Origin: Rhizobium sp.
GTDB taxonomy: Bacteria > Pseudomonadota > Alphaproteobacteria > Rhizobiales > Rhizobiaceae
Direction: 5' to 3'
Length of the DNA: 22,628 nucleotides
NCBI GenBank assembly: GCA_003501385.1
Contig: DNPN01000226.1
Coordinates: 6,571 to 29,198, forward strand
Position numbers and translations under genes: made by a program. Positions 6,976 to 14,107 of the stretch are shown in pieces (within the stretch, counting starts at the first letter, position 1; the number at the start of each line of letters is the position of its first letter). Below the pieces are notes generated by a model. That model saw nothing but the letters and a program-made list of their open reading frames with translations. It had not been told where the DNA came from and did not search any database.

Positions 6976-8109
6976 TCAGATGATATAGGCCTTCAACGGA
7001 TCAAAACCGTTAAATGCCACCGCCGAATAGGTGGTGGTGTAAGCGCCCGTGCCTTCGATCAGCACTTCATCGCCAATCGTCAGCGACAGCGGCAACGGGT
7101 ACATGTTCTTCTCATAGAGAACATCAGCACTGTCGCAGGTGGGGCCAGCCAACACGCAAGGCTCCATCTCATCGCCATCACGGTCGGTGCGGATCGGATA
7201 GCGGATCGCTTCGTCCATGGTTTCTGCCAGGCCACCAAACTTGCCGATGTCGAGGAACACCCAGCGGTGTGCATCGTTGTCGGACTTCTTGGAGATCAGC
7301 ACCACTTCGGCCTTGATCACGCCAGCATTGCCCACCATGCCGCGACCGGGCTCGATGATGGTCTGCGGAATGTTGTTGCCGAAATGCTTCTTCAAAGATG
7401 CATTGATGGCCTGACCATAGGCTTCAGCCGATGGAATGTCGCGCAGGTACTTGGTTGGGAAACCACCACCCATGTTGACCATTTTCAGCGTTATGCCCTG
7501 CTTGGCCAGCTGCGCAAACACACGCTTGGCATCGCCAAGAGCGGCATCCCAAGCATCAACCTTGGTCATCTGCGAACCAACGTGGAAGGAAACCCCGAAG
7601 GATTCAAGACCCTGCTGGTGAGCATAGACCAGAACATCAACAGCCATCTGTGGCACGCAGCCGAACTTGCGGCTCAAAGGCCATTCAGCGCCTTCGCCAT
7701 CGGTCAGAACGCGGCAGAAGACGCGGGCACCGGGAGCGGAGCGGGCGATCTTCTCGACTTCTTCATGGCAATCGACAGCAAACAGGTTGATGCCGAGCGC
7801 GTGCGCACGGGCCACATCCCGTTCTTTCTTGATGGTGTTGCCAAAAGAAATGCGCGATGGTGTTGCACCGGCGGCCAGCGCCATTTCGATTTCAGCCACG
7901 GAGGCGCAATCGAAGTTGGAGCCGAGCGACGCCAGCAAAGACAACACTTCCGGGGCTGGATTGGCCTTTACAGCGTAGTAAATGGCGCTATCGGGCAGCG
8001 CATGGCGGAATGCGCCGAAATTGTCACGCACAACATCAAGGTCCACAACAAGGCAAGGGCCTTCTGGACGGTGGGTGTTGATGAAGTCACGGATGCGAGC
8101 GGTGGTCAT
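6976..8109 (-). CDS. odc: Ornithine decarboxylase (PLP-dependent, fold type III)
   Basis: This enzyme decarboxylates ornithine (in some relatives also lysine) to putrescine, the entry step to polyamines such as homospermidine in rhizobia. The 377-aa protein is of the eukaryotic-like alanine-racemase fold. PLP lysine K48 lies in YYAVKAN, the phosphate-binding glycine block is VNMGGGFPTK (about 211-220), the EPGRG motif is at about 253-257, and the active-site CDSAD holds C325, which acts across the dimer interface. An in-frame start 8 codons upstream exists, but the ATG at 8109 gives the length I recall for Agrobacterium and has GGAAGGGA just before it. It lies behind a long structured leader, described separately, which probably controls expression by polyamine or amino-acid levels. 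Lysine/ornithine dual specificity is possible. Confidence 0.93.
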   Translation of the reverse strand: MTTARIRDFINTHRPEGPCLVVDLDVVRDNFGAFRHALPDSAIYYAVKANPAPEVLSLLASLGSNFDCASVAEIEMALAAGATPSRISFGNTIKKERDVARAHALGINLFAVDCHEEVEKIARSAPGARVFCRVLTDGEGAEWPLSRKFGCVPQMAVDVLVYAHQQGLESFGVSFHVGSQMTKVDAWDAALGDAKRVFAQLAKQGITLKMVNMGGGFPTKYLRDIPSAEAYGQAINASLKKHFGNNIPQTIIEPGRGMVGNAGVIKAEVVLISKKSDNDAHRWVFLDIGKFGGLAETMDEAIRYPIRTDRDGDEMEPCVLAGPTCDSADVLYEKNMYPLPLSLTIGDEVLIEGTGAYTTTYSAVAFNGFDPLKAYII

Positions 8110-8550
8110 CGGCTGATCCCTTCCATATTCCAAAGGTTACCGGTGCTGTATAACAGCGCCAGATGGACAAAGTGCGACAACTGCTCTCACGGTGCCAGTT
8201 GGTGGAGACACTGGCGACGTGTGAGCGATTGAACGCGGAACGGTGGATAAACGCCCTCTTGCCTGAGAGCCTATTATCCGCTTTGTCTGCCATGGATTGG
8301 AAGGTAGACCCTACCGCACTTCCGGCAATGATGGTGTGCCTCTACAGTTATCCCGGCTGATGGAAAGCCGGAAGAGACTAGAAAGGCCCGCACCGTCGTT
8401 GCTTCAAGATGTCCTCGCATTTCCCGGATGGCCGAGATAGCGACTGGAGGGGTTAATTCCAGGTACCTTACCGATTCCTCACCAAATAGAGGGTCGGCGG
8501 ACACCCACAGGCACGTGCGACTTTGGGCAAGGAGGGATGTATGAAAACAC
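8110..8550 (-). ncRNA. Structured odc 5' leader, candidate speF-type cis-regulatory RNA
   Basis: The roughly 440 nt upstream of odc hold no credible gene but are dense in hairpins on the odc-sense strand. Stem 1 uses segment A (8367-8374) and segment C (8319-8326), perfectly complementary over 8 bp. A can instead pair with B (8353-8357), and C can fold with D (8299-8302) in a hairpin extended by GGTAG/CTACC. A two-tier hairpin lies at 8245-8279 (GGATAA/TTATCC and GCTCTC/GAGGGC). Another is at 8186-8225 (CTCAC/GTGAG and GCCAGT/ACTGGC), and one at 8142-8160 is near the ribosome-binding site. The speF RNA motif (Rfam RF00518) is known upstream of alphaproteobacterial ornithine decarboxylases; I identify it by position and structure, not by a covariance-model match. 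Confidence 0.65.
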
Positions 8551-8556
8551 GCCGTC

Positions 8557-8585
8557 ATAATCAAGCACTTTTTGCAAGAGAGCAA
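8557..8585 (-). promoter_or_regulatory. Candidate promoter of the odc leader transcript
   Basis: On the minus strand TTGCTC (8585-8580) and GATTAT (8562-8557) are separated by 17 nt, a fair sigma-70 match. Transcription would begin near 8550, which gives the leader of about 440 nt. No start-site data are available. Confidence 0.4.
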
Positions 8586-8621
8586 ATTTTTTTATTATCG
8601 CTTTTTCCGTGCCGTGAAAAT

Positions 8622-8645
8622 TGAACAATGATAGGTTATTGTTCA
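8622..8645. promoter_or_regulatory. Palindromic operator candidate upstream of the LysR gene
   Basis: TGAACAAT (8622-8629) and ATTGTTCA (8638-8645) form a perfect 8-bp inverted repeat around an 8-nt spacer. It lies 32 nt before the LysR start codon and about 37 bp from the odc promoter candidate. The position suits autoregulation by the LysR protein and possibly effects on the divergent odc unit. Confidence 0.5.
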
Positions 8646-8676
8646 CAGTAACCCGGCCTGATTTGGAGACATCGTT

Positions 8677-9603
8677 TTGGACACCCTCACCCGTATACGC
8701 GCCTTTATTGACGTTGTGGAAGCCGAAGGCTTTTCGGCTGCTGCCCGCAAGACCGGACGCTCCAAGGCCTTGTTATCCAAGTATGTTCGCGAATTGGAAG
8801 ACGAGCTGGGCGCGCTTTTGCTCAACCGCACCACCCGGCAATTTTCCATGACTGAGGCCGGACACACCTATTTTCGCAGCGCTGCCGACATTTTGAAAGA
8901 GATCGATAATCTGGCTGATCTGGTGCGTGAGAACAATGCCGACATTCGCGGCAAAATCCGCATTACCGTGCCGCGCAGCTTTACCGATGCCGAAGTGGGC
9001 CAATCACTGATTGATTTTGCGCTGGAACACCCCGACCTTTCCATCGAAATCGCCGCCGAAGACCGATTCGTGGATCTGATCGAAGAGGGTTTTGATCTTG
9101 GCATTCGCGTGACCAAGCTGGATGATTCGGGCATGATTGCCCGCAAACTGGCGGATTTCAAAATCTATGCATGCGTCAGTCCGAAGTTTCTGGAGAAACA
9201 TGGTCCGCTGACCCACCCGCAGGATCTGTCGAAAATTCCTATGCTGATCGACACCAACGGCCGCGGCCATAATACCTTGCGCCTGCAAGGCCCCAACGGA
9301 GAAGCCTTTACCGTCAACATCTCCGGCCCTCTGGAGGTCAACAGCCCACAGACCACCTTACGGGGGGCGCTGTCGGGTCTGGGTGCTGCCATGCTGCCGG
9401 ATTTCGTGGCCCGTTCGCATATTCAAAGCGGCGCTTTGATCTCGATTTTTGAGGAATATATGCCAACGGGGCGCGGTATCTATGCCGTTTACCCGCACCG
9501 GCGCTACCTGCCCGCCAAAGTGCGGGCGCTGGTGGATTTCATGCACAATTGGTTCAAGCGTAACGGCAATTGTTCAGTCAGCTCAAACGGAACCAATCCA
9601 TAA
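8677..9603 (+). CDS. LysR family transcriptional regulator
   Basis: This is a DNA-binding regulator of 308 aa. A winged helix-turn-helix fills about residues 1-60 (FIDVVEAEGFSAAARKTGRSKALLSKYVRELEDELG), followed by a linker helix and a periplasmic-binding-protein-like effector domain (about 90-295) beginning GKIRITVPRSF. The start is TTG at 8677 with GGAG about 10 nt upstream; no ATG fits the conserved first helix. The gene is divergent from odc. A palindrome in the gap is a likely binding site. The inducer is unknown, and the group (single-domain effector, SKALLSKYVRELE recognition helix) is common and broadly assigned. There is no direct evidence that it controls the metal-transport genes downstream. 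Confidence 0.9.
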   Translation: MDTLTRIRAFIDVVEAEGFSAAARKTGRSKALLSKYVRELEDELGALLLNRTTRQFSMTEAGHTYFRSAADILKEIDNLADLVRENNADIRGKIRITVPRSFTDAEVGQSLIDFALEHPDLSIEIAAEDRFVDLIEEGFDLGIRVTKLDDSGMIARKLADFKIYACVSPKFLEKHGPLTHPQDLSKIPMLIDTNGRGHNTLRLQGPNGEAFTVNISGPLEVNSPQTTLRGALSGLGAAMLPDFVARSHIQSGALISIFEEYMPTGRGIYAVYPHRRYLPAKVRALVDFMHNWFKRNGNCSVSSNGTNP

Positions 9604-9670
9604 AGAGACGCGCCCCATTTCCGTCGGAATGCGAAGCCATAGACGAGACAATCGGCGATAAAGAATTGAG

Positions 9671-10318
9671 ATGATGAAAACAGCCCAAAAGCTCCTTCTC
9701 ACGGCTCTCCTGTGCGCATGTGCCGCCCCGGTGTTTGCCCACCCGCACGTGTTTGTAGATGCCAAATTGGAAGTGGTGGCTGGTCCCGACAACACCGTCA
9801 AGGAACTCCGCAACACCTGGCGGTTTGATGAGGTGTTTTCTTCCAGCGTGTTGATGGATTTTGACAAGAACGCCGATTTGAAGCTGGATGCCAGCGAGCT
9901 GCATGATATTGCCAACACCATCCGCTCATCCTTGGGCGACTATGGCTATTTTACCTTTATCACGGCCAGCGGAGCCACCATCAAGGCCGCCAAGCCGCTG
10001 GTGTTTAATGCCGATTATAAAAACAACCGTCTGCTGGTCTATTTCATCACCAAGCCGGAAAAGCCCATTCCCATCAAGGGGAACCTGAGCTTTGGCGTGC
10101 ATGACCCGACCCTTTATACGGCCATCGACTTCAAAAGCGACAGCGACCTTGTGGTGACCGGTGACGGGTTTAAAAAATGCAAGGCCACCGTGGTGCGGCC
10201 CAATCCGGATGATGTGATCAAACAAAATCAGGCCAGTCTGACGGAAGCTTTCTTCAACGACCCAACCGGCACGGATATGGGCAAATTATACGCCACGAGG
10301 CTTGATCTGGCATGTTGA
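9671..10318 (+). CDS. DUF1007 family periplasmic protein, partner of a Ni/Co transporter
   Basis: This is an exported protein of 215 aa with an N-terminal signal peptide ending at VFA. The predicted mature N-terminus begins HPHVFVDA, a conserved feature of DUF1007 that places H24 and H26 at the free end where they could bind metal. The body is a compact beta-rich domain with conserved blocks WRFDEVFSS and DFDKNADLKLDASEL, the second resembling a calcium-type acidic loop. Its stop codon overlaps the start of the NicO transporter gene by 7 nt, so the two are translationally coupled. DUF1007 genes are commonly found beside NicO/RcnA-type permeases, where they are thought to help metal delivery or release. 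Start choice between two adjacent ATG codons is not settled. Confidence 0.88.
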   Translation: MMKTAQKLLLTALLCACAAPVFAHPHVFVDAKLEVVAGPDNTVKELRNTWRFDEVFSSSVLMDFDKNADLKLDASELHDIANTIRSSLGDYGYFTFITASGATIKAAKPLVFNADYKNNRLLVYFITKPEKPIPIKGNLSFGVHDPTLYTAIDFKSDSDLVVTGDGFKKCKATVVRPNPDDVIKQNQASLTEAFFNDPTGTDMGKLYATRLDLAC

Positions 10319-11529
10319 AAACGGTCGTTACAAAATCCTGTGCATATCTACGCTCGCACTGGATGGTCGCGGGTTTTGGACTGCTCCTCTTCCCCACCCT
10401 TGCCCATGCTGGATCACCGCTGGGCATTGGCACCGCGGAGCCATCCTTTCAGATGAATGGCCCGCTGGCTCCGTTCATGCTGTGGATCAACATCCATCAG
10501 GAGGAGTTTTACCGTACACTCACCGCATCTCTCAGAGATATGCGCGAAAACACCCATGCTCTTTGGACCCTGATTGGATTGTCGTTTGCCTATGGCGTAT
10601 TTCACGCCGCCGGCCCCGGCCATGGCAAGGCGGTGATTTCGTCTTACATGATTGCCAATGAGCTGGAACTGAAACGCGGCATTGTTATTTCGATCATCTC
10701 GTCCCTGCTGCAAGGCTTTGTCGCGATTGCCACGGTCGGGGTGATTTTTCTCACTCTTCGCGGCAGCGGCATTACGCTGACCCAGGCCACCAACACGATG
10801 GAAACCGCCAGTTTTGCGCTGGTGGTGCTGTTTGGTCTGTGGTTGCTGTTTAAAAAGCTGCACGATATCTGGCAAAGACAAGAGCGCGTTCCCCGCATAG
10901 AGCATTTCGAGCAAAAGTGTGTTGCGGTTTTGCGTCCCGAAATGCGTAAAAGCAAAAATCTAGAGCATCATGCCGATTCCGATTTTCGGCACGATGCTCT
11001 AGAGGTCTCAGGCGGTGCAATGGCTGGCCTGTTTGGCGATGCATCCGCCCCTGTTTTGAGCGGAAAAACCGGATTGAAGTTTCAGGCGCAAGCACTGGAT
11101 CACGACCACACGGCGCTGGGTGATGGCGAGGTCTGTGTGGATTGCGGCCGCAGCCATTTGCCAGACCCAAGCATGGTCAGCTCTGAGCACTTCAACCTGA
11201 AAGAAGCATGGTCGGCTATTATGGCCGTGGGGCTTCGCCCCTGCTCCGGCGCGTTGCTGGTGATGACCTTTTCAATGCTCAACAGCCTATATCTCGGCGG
11301 CATTCTCTCGGTATTTGCCATGGCAGCCGGAACCGCCATTACCGTATCCGCGCTTGCGATCATTGCTGTGGGTGCCAAGGGGTTGGCGGTGCGCATTTCC
11401 GGCCCCGGCTCGGCCACCGCCCACAGGGTTGGGCTGGCCATCGAGCTCGGCGGTGCATTGTTCGTGATTGTGATCGGCAGCTTATTGTTGGCGGCATCTT
11501 TGCAGGGTTATCACCTGTCATCCATGTGA
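10312..11529 (+). CDS. NicO/RcnA-family nickel/cobalt transporter
   Basis: This is an inner-membrane Ni2+/Co2+ permease of 405 aa. After a first hydrophobic segment (about 17-33) comes an HAAGPGHGK motif (98-106) with the two metal-handling histidines, then two or three helices to about residue 180. A long polar loop (about 185-295) contains HDH and CVDCGRSH motifs. The C-terminal half opens with GLRPCSGA (about 307-314) and has about three further helices. The loop from about 196 to 231 is encoded by a palindromic repeat (see separate entry) and supplies EHHADSDFRHD, adding histidines. The gene overlaps DUF1007 by 7 nt and overlaps the convergent downstream gene by 19 nt. Export (RcnA-like) is as likely as uptake; sequence alone does not decide. 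Confidence 0.88.
   Translation: MLKTVVTKSCAYLRSHWMVAGFGLLLFPTLAHAGSPLGIGTAEPSFQMNGPLAPFMLWINIHQEEFYRTLTASLRDMRENTHALWTLIGLSFAYGVFHAAGPGHGKAVISSYMIANELELKRGIVISIISSLLQGFVAIATVGVIFLTLRGSGITLTQATNTMETASFALVVLFGLWLLFKKLHDIWQRQERVPRIEHFEQKCVAVLRPEMRKSKNLEHHADSDFRHDALEVSGGAMAGLFGDASAPVLSGKTGLKFQAQALDHDHTALGDGEVCVDCGRSHLPDPSMVSSEHFNLKEAWSAIMAVGLRPCSGALLVMTFSMLNSLYLGGILSVFAMAAGTAITVSALAIIAVGAKGLAVRISGPGSATAHRVGLAIELGGALFVIVIGSLLLAASLQGYHLSSM
10899..11003 (+). repeat. Rhizobial-type palindromic repeat inside the NicO reading frame
   Basis: A 105-nt unit consists of two hairpins. The first pairs GCATTTCG (10902-10909) with CGAAATGC (10938-10945), with a nested GCAAAA/TTTTGC stem. The second pairs 10960-10976 with 10986-11002 (17 bp, one mismatch, 9-nt loop). 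The sequence matches my memory of the small palindromic elements scattered between genes in Rhizobium, Sinorhizobium and Agrobacterium genomes. Here it is 35 codons long, in frame and free of stops, within the cytoplasmic or periplasmic loop of the transporter. The boundaries are my estimate. Confidence 0.75.
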
Positions 11530-11723
11530 CGCCGCTGATAGCGAGCCCGCAGCCAGAAAATCACAAAGAACGACAGCAGGATCAATGATCCCACCACCGC
11601 TGCCAAAAGCGGTGAAAAGTCACCGATCCACAGCACAAGTTTTGGCAAAAAAGCCATGGCAAGGCCAAAGCCCAGAACAATCACCGCAGCCGCTTTGATG
11701 GCATTTCTATCACTGGGGGTCAT
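11511..11723 (-). CDS. Small two-helix membrane protein, unknown function
   Basis: This 70-aa protein has two hydrophobic segments, about residues 9-33 and 38-58, and a basic C-terminal tail (RARYQRRHMDDR). I do not recognise a named family. Its ATG overlaps the TGA of the upstream acetyltransferase by 4 nt (ATGA), a sign of translational coupling and of a real gene. Its 3' end overlaps the convergent NicO gene by 19 nt. It may be an inner-membrane accessory protein; nothing in the sequence shows a catalytic site. Confidence 0.7.
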   Translation of the reverse strand: MTPSDRNAIKAAAVIVLGFGLAMAFLPKLVLWIGDFSPLLAAVVGSLILLSFFVIFWLRARYQRRHMDDR

Positions 11724-12415
11724 GATACGGCTCCCTCAGCCAATGCCGCGCGAATATCTTCCAACCGTTGCTTTTGCTGACCCTGATCGTCAAAATTCTG
11801 CGGATCAAGCCAGACCTCAAACGCTGCTTTCAAGAGTGGCCATTCGCCATCAATCATCGAAAACCATGCCGTATCACGGTTGGCACCTTTGGAAATCACA
11901 TGCTGGCGGAACACGCCTTCAAAGGTAAAGCCATAGCGGGCAGCAGTGATCTTGCTGGGCGCATTTTCGTTGTGGCACTTCCATTCGTAGCGACGATACC
12001 CAAGATCCTCAAACACGTGCCGCGCCAGCAAATAATGCACGTCCGTGGATAGAGGCGAGCGTTTCATGGCGTGACCATGGGCAACGGATCCCACTTCCAC
12101 CACACCGTTTTTCGGATCCGGGCGCATCAGGCTGGCCATGCCCACAATCGCCCCATCACTTTTGGCGCGAAACACATGGGTGATCAGGCTGCCACTGGCA
12201 TTGGCAGCATCCAACCAATCGCCAAAGACTTCCGCCCCGCTAAAATCATCATTGGGAAAATAGCGAAGCAAGCCATTCACGCCCGTATCTCCGCCCAAAC
12301 CCTGCCAAAGGGCGTCGAGATGCTGATGGCGAACAAATGGCTCAACCACCGCATAACGCCCCTCCAGCGTAACGGGGCCGGGTGCGGAGACCTTGTAATG
12401 GCGCAGATCCTGCAT
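11720..12415 (-). CDS. GNAT family N-acetyltransferase (RimJ/RimL type)
   Basis: This is an acetyl-CoA-dependent transferase of 231 aa, similar to enzymes that acetylate protein N-termini or small amines. The domain begins TLEGRYAVVEPFVRHQHLDALW. THVFRAKSDGAIVGMASLMR forms the core sheet. VEVGSVAHGHAMKRSPLSTDVHYLLARHVFEDLGYRRYEWKC with N-ENAPS-AARYGFTFEGVFRQH is the RimJ/RimL signature region (about 105-175). The ATG at 12415 is preceded by GAGGA, which lies within a 7-bp hairpin (see separate entry). It is the first gene of a pair with the small membrane protein downstream. Its true substrate is not known. Confidence 0.9.
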   Translation of the reverse strand: MQDLRHYKVSAPGPVTLEGRYAVVEPFVRHQHLDALWQGLGGDTGVNGLLRYFPNDDFSGAEVFGDWLDAANASGSLITHVFRAKSDGAIVGMASLMRPDPKNGVVEVGSVAHGHAMKRSPLSTDVHYLLARHVFEDLGYRRYEWKCHNENAPSKITAARYGFTFEGVFRQHVISKGANRDTAWFSMIDGEWPLLKAAFEVWLDPQNFDDQGQQKQRLEDIRAALAEGAVS

Positions 12416-12421
12416 GGTTTT

Positions 12422-12445
12422 TCCTCTTCAACCTTTGAAAGAGGA
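12422..12445 (-). promoter_or_regulatory. Hairpin enclosing the ribosome-binding site of the RimJ/RimL-type gene
   Basis: In the mRNA sense, TCCTCTT (12445-12439) is perfectly complementary to AAGAGGA (12428-12422) across a 10-nt loop. The second arm is the Shine-Dalgarno sequence itself, six nt before the ATG. Folding would hide it, as in translational control elements. The stem is short, so it may only modulate translation. Confidence 0.45.
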
Positions 12446-12491
12446 TTAGGCCAGCACGCCTGCGAAGGCAAAGGAAAATCGCGCCGCCTGC

Positions 12492-13202
12492 TTAAACCTG
12501 CCCAACCGGCTGATCCGCCTTGGCAGCGGCAACCGTTGCTTCAATATGATCAATCAAGCCATCAGCCAAACCGAGGCGTCCAGCCAGAAGATCAAGATAG
12601 CCGCGCTCTGCCCTTGTATCGGGCTCAATCGTCAGACGAGACGCAGTGTAGAGCTCCACCTTCTGCTCTTCTGTGCGGGCCGCTGCCACCAGCGCATCCA
12701 GATCGGTGGGGTTGGCCAGTTCCGCGTCAATAAACGCTTCCGCCTCAGCGCCCAAGTCTTCCACATGCAGTTTTTGCATGATGCTGGCACGCTCATCGGC
12801 ATCGATATGGCCGTCTGCCTTGGCAGCGGCAATCATCGCTTTGATCAAGGTCAGGGCAAAATCATTGCTCATGCCGGTCTCGACATTAAACGCCGAGTCC
12901 TTCGGAGGCGCAGGAAGTTCGGGCAGCGAGCGAATATTCTCTGGCGCATTGCCATTTTTATAGGCACGGTAGGCCTGATAGCCCAAACCGGCAATCAGCG
13001 CGAGGCCGCCAACCTTCAGGGCACCGCCCGCCAGCGAGCGCCCGGTTTTGGTGCCCAGCAACACGGTGGCCAAGGCTCCGGTCTTCCACGGGTTGGCTTT
13101 GGCAAGCTCGGTAGCATCGCGGGTTTTGCCACCCAGCGTTCCGCCCAGTCCGGGAATTTGCGATCCCAAAAATTGTCCAAGCAGCTTTTTCGCGTCAAAC
13201 AT
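12492..13202 (-). CDS. DUF533/TerB-like membrane-associated protein
   Basis: This 236-aa protein has an amphipathic N-terminus beginning MFDAKKLLGQFLGSQIPGLGG, a Gly/Ala-rich hydrophobic segment at about residues 55-80 (GGALKVGGLALIAGLGYQAY), and a C-terminal helical domain (about 112-230). In the C-terminal domain, LIKAMIAAAKADGHIDADERASIMQKL shows the DUF533 signature, related to the TerB fold with acidic metal-binding positions (ADGHIDADE). E. coli YebE is a family member of unknown role, linked to envelope stress. The ATG at 13202 is chosen for its GGAGA site; a longer in-frame extension is possible but has no support. The gene stands between the eda gene and the acetyltransferase, all on the minus strand, with a hairpin before it. 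Confidence 0.88.
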   Translation of the reverse strand: MFDAKKLLGQFLGSQIPGLGGTLGGKTRDATELAKANPWKTGALATVLLGTKTGRSLAGGALKVGGLALIAGLGYQAYRAYKNGNAPENIRSLPELPAPPKDSAFNVETGMSNDFALTLIKAMIAAAKADGHIDADERASIMQKLHVEDLGAEAEAFIDAELANPTDLDALVAAARTEEQKVELYTASRLTIEPDTRAERGYLDLLAGRLGLADGLIDHIEATVAAAKADQPVGQV

Positions 13203-13243
13203 TATGGTCTCCTCAGCCATTGTAGATGATGAGACACATAGGA

Positions 13244-13274
13244 ACGCCCGCGCCTTTTCCCAAGGCGCGGGCGT
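13244..13274. terminator. Strong GC-rich hairpin between eda and the DUF533 gene
   Basis: A 13-bp perfect stem (13244-13256 with 13262-13274) encloses a 5-nt loop, 24 nt beyond the eda stop. On the plus strand it is followed by CATTTT. On the eda-sense strand it is followed by TTCCTAT, a poor U-tract. It most likely ends or processes the eda transcript. Confidence 0.65.
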
Positions 13275-13298
13275 CATTTTAACATAAGAACAGCGAAA

Positions 13299-13937
13299 TC
13301 AGCCCAGCAGAGCGCAGGCCTCCGACGCCAGCTTGGTAATACCAGCCCAATCACCAGCAGCCACCAATTCCTTCGGCGCAACCCAGGAACCGCCAACGCA
13401 AACAACGTTTGGAAGGCTCAGATAATCCCTGGCATTCTTCAAGGAAATTCCGCCAGTTGGGCAAAACAGCGTGCCAGCCAAAGGCGAAGACAGAGCCTTG
13501 AGGTAGCCAGCGCCACCCGCCTGTTCGGCAGGGAAGAATTTCAAAACTTCATAACCTTTTTCGCGAAGATTCATCACTTCGCTGGCGGTGGCAGCACCCG
13601 GCAGAAGCGGAATGTCGGAGGCAGCGGCGGCGACAAGCAACTCAGCCGTCGTGCCGGGGCTAACGATGAACTGTGAGCCCGCAGCAACGGCGGCTTCAAA
13701 ATGGGCAGGGTTCAGAATGGTGCCCGCACCAACAACCGCACCTTCCACTTCACCGGCCACGCGCTTGACCGCCTCAAGTGCAGCCGCAGTGCGCATGGTG
13801 ATTTCAATGGCTTTCAGACCACCGGCCACCAACGCTTTGGCCAAAGGCACCGCATGGGCTGCATCATCAATAATCAGCACCGGAACAACCGGCTGAAGCT
13901 TGAGAACGGCCAGCAGTTTATCAGTCTTGGCACCCAT
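13299..13937 (-). CDS. eda: KDPG aldolase (2-dehydro-3-deoxy-phosphogluconate aldolase)
   Basis: This cytoplasmic class I aldolase of 212 aa is the last step of the Entner-Doudoroff pathway and splits KDPG into pyruvate and glyceraldehyde-3-phosphate. Hallmarks are the general base E45 in EITMRT, the SPGTT block (about 93-97), the Schiff-base lysine K133 in LKFFPAEQAGG, and the phosphate-binding CPTGGIS and CVGGSW turns. Its length is that of the family. The ATG at 13937 has AAGGTGG before it; the upstream in-frame extension is discarded. It is not beside edd or zwf here, as is common in rhizobia where the pathway genes are scattered. It is transcribed divergently from the CYTH/CHAD genes. 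Confidence 0.95.
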   Translation of the reverse strand: MGAKTDKLLAVLKLQPVVPVLIIDDAAHAVPLAKALVAGGLKAIEITMRTAAALEAVKRVAGEVEGAVVGAGTILNPAHFEAAVAAGSQFIVSPGTTAELLVAAAASDIPLLPGAATASEVMNLREKGYEVLKFFPAEQAGGAGYLKALSSPLAGTLFCPTGGISLKNARDYLSLPNVVCVGGSWVAPKELVAAGDWAGITKLASEACALLG

Positions 13938-14032
13938 AGGATTTCCACCTTTCAAACGATTGAATTTATCCTGATTAGCGCGACAAACCGCCCATGTCGA
14001 GGCAAATGCGAGCACCTCCCTGCGACAAAGAC

Positions 14033-14046
14033 GCATTGGCCAATGC
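14033..14046. promoter_or_regulatory. 14-bp perfect palindrome between eda and the CYTH gene
   Basis: GCATTGGCCAATGC is fully self-complementary and lies in the 170-bp divergent gap, 62 nt before the CYTH ATG and about 96 nt before eda. It looks like a regulator site. It does not match the HexR site known upstream of gammaproteobacterial eda genes, as far as I recall. Confidence 0.45.
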
Positions 14047-14107
14047 AACCCTTGCCAATATATCGCATTTCTATAGACTAGCCTTAGGTAAGCGGGAAAA
14101 AATCGTC

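Noticed and set aside
6697..8232. A 511-codon plus-strand frame opposite odc and the end of the GNAT gene
   Set aside because: The opposite strand encodes a complete ornithine decarboxylase with all active-site residues; the plus-strand product looks like an antisense artefact.
8274..8585. A 103-codon minus-strand frame in the odc leader, with a CxxC-like stretch
   Set aside because: No ribosome-binding site at its start, and the region is dominated by conserved-looking RNA hairpins. A short leader peptide cannot be excluded but is not supported.
10899..11003. Insertion sequence or frameshift inside the NicO gene
   Set aside because: There is no transposase and no target duplication that I could see, and the frame stays open; a small palindromic repeat explains it better.
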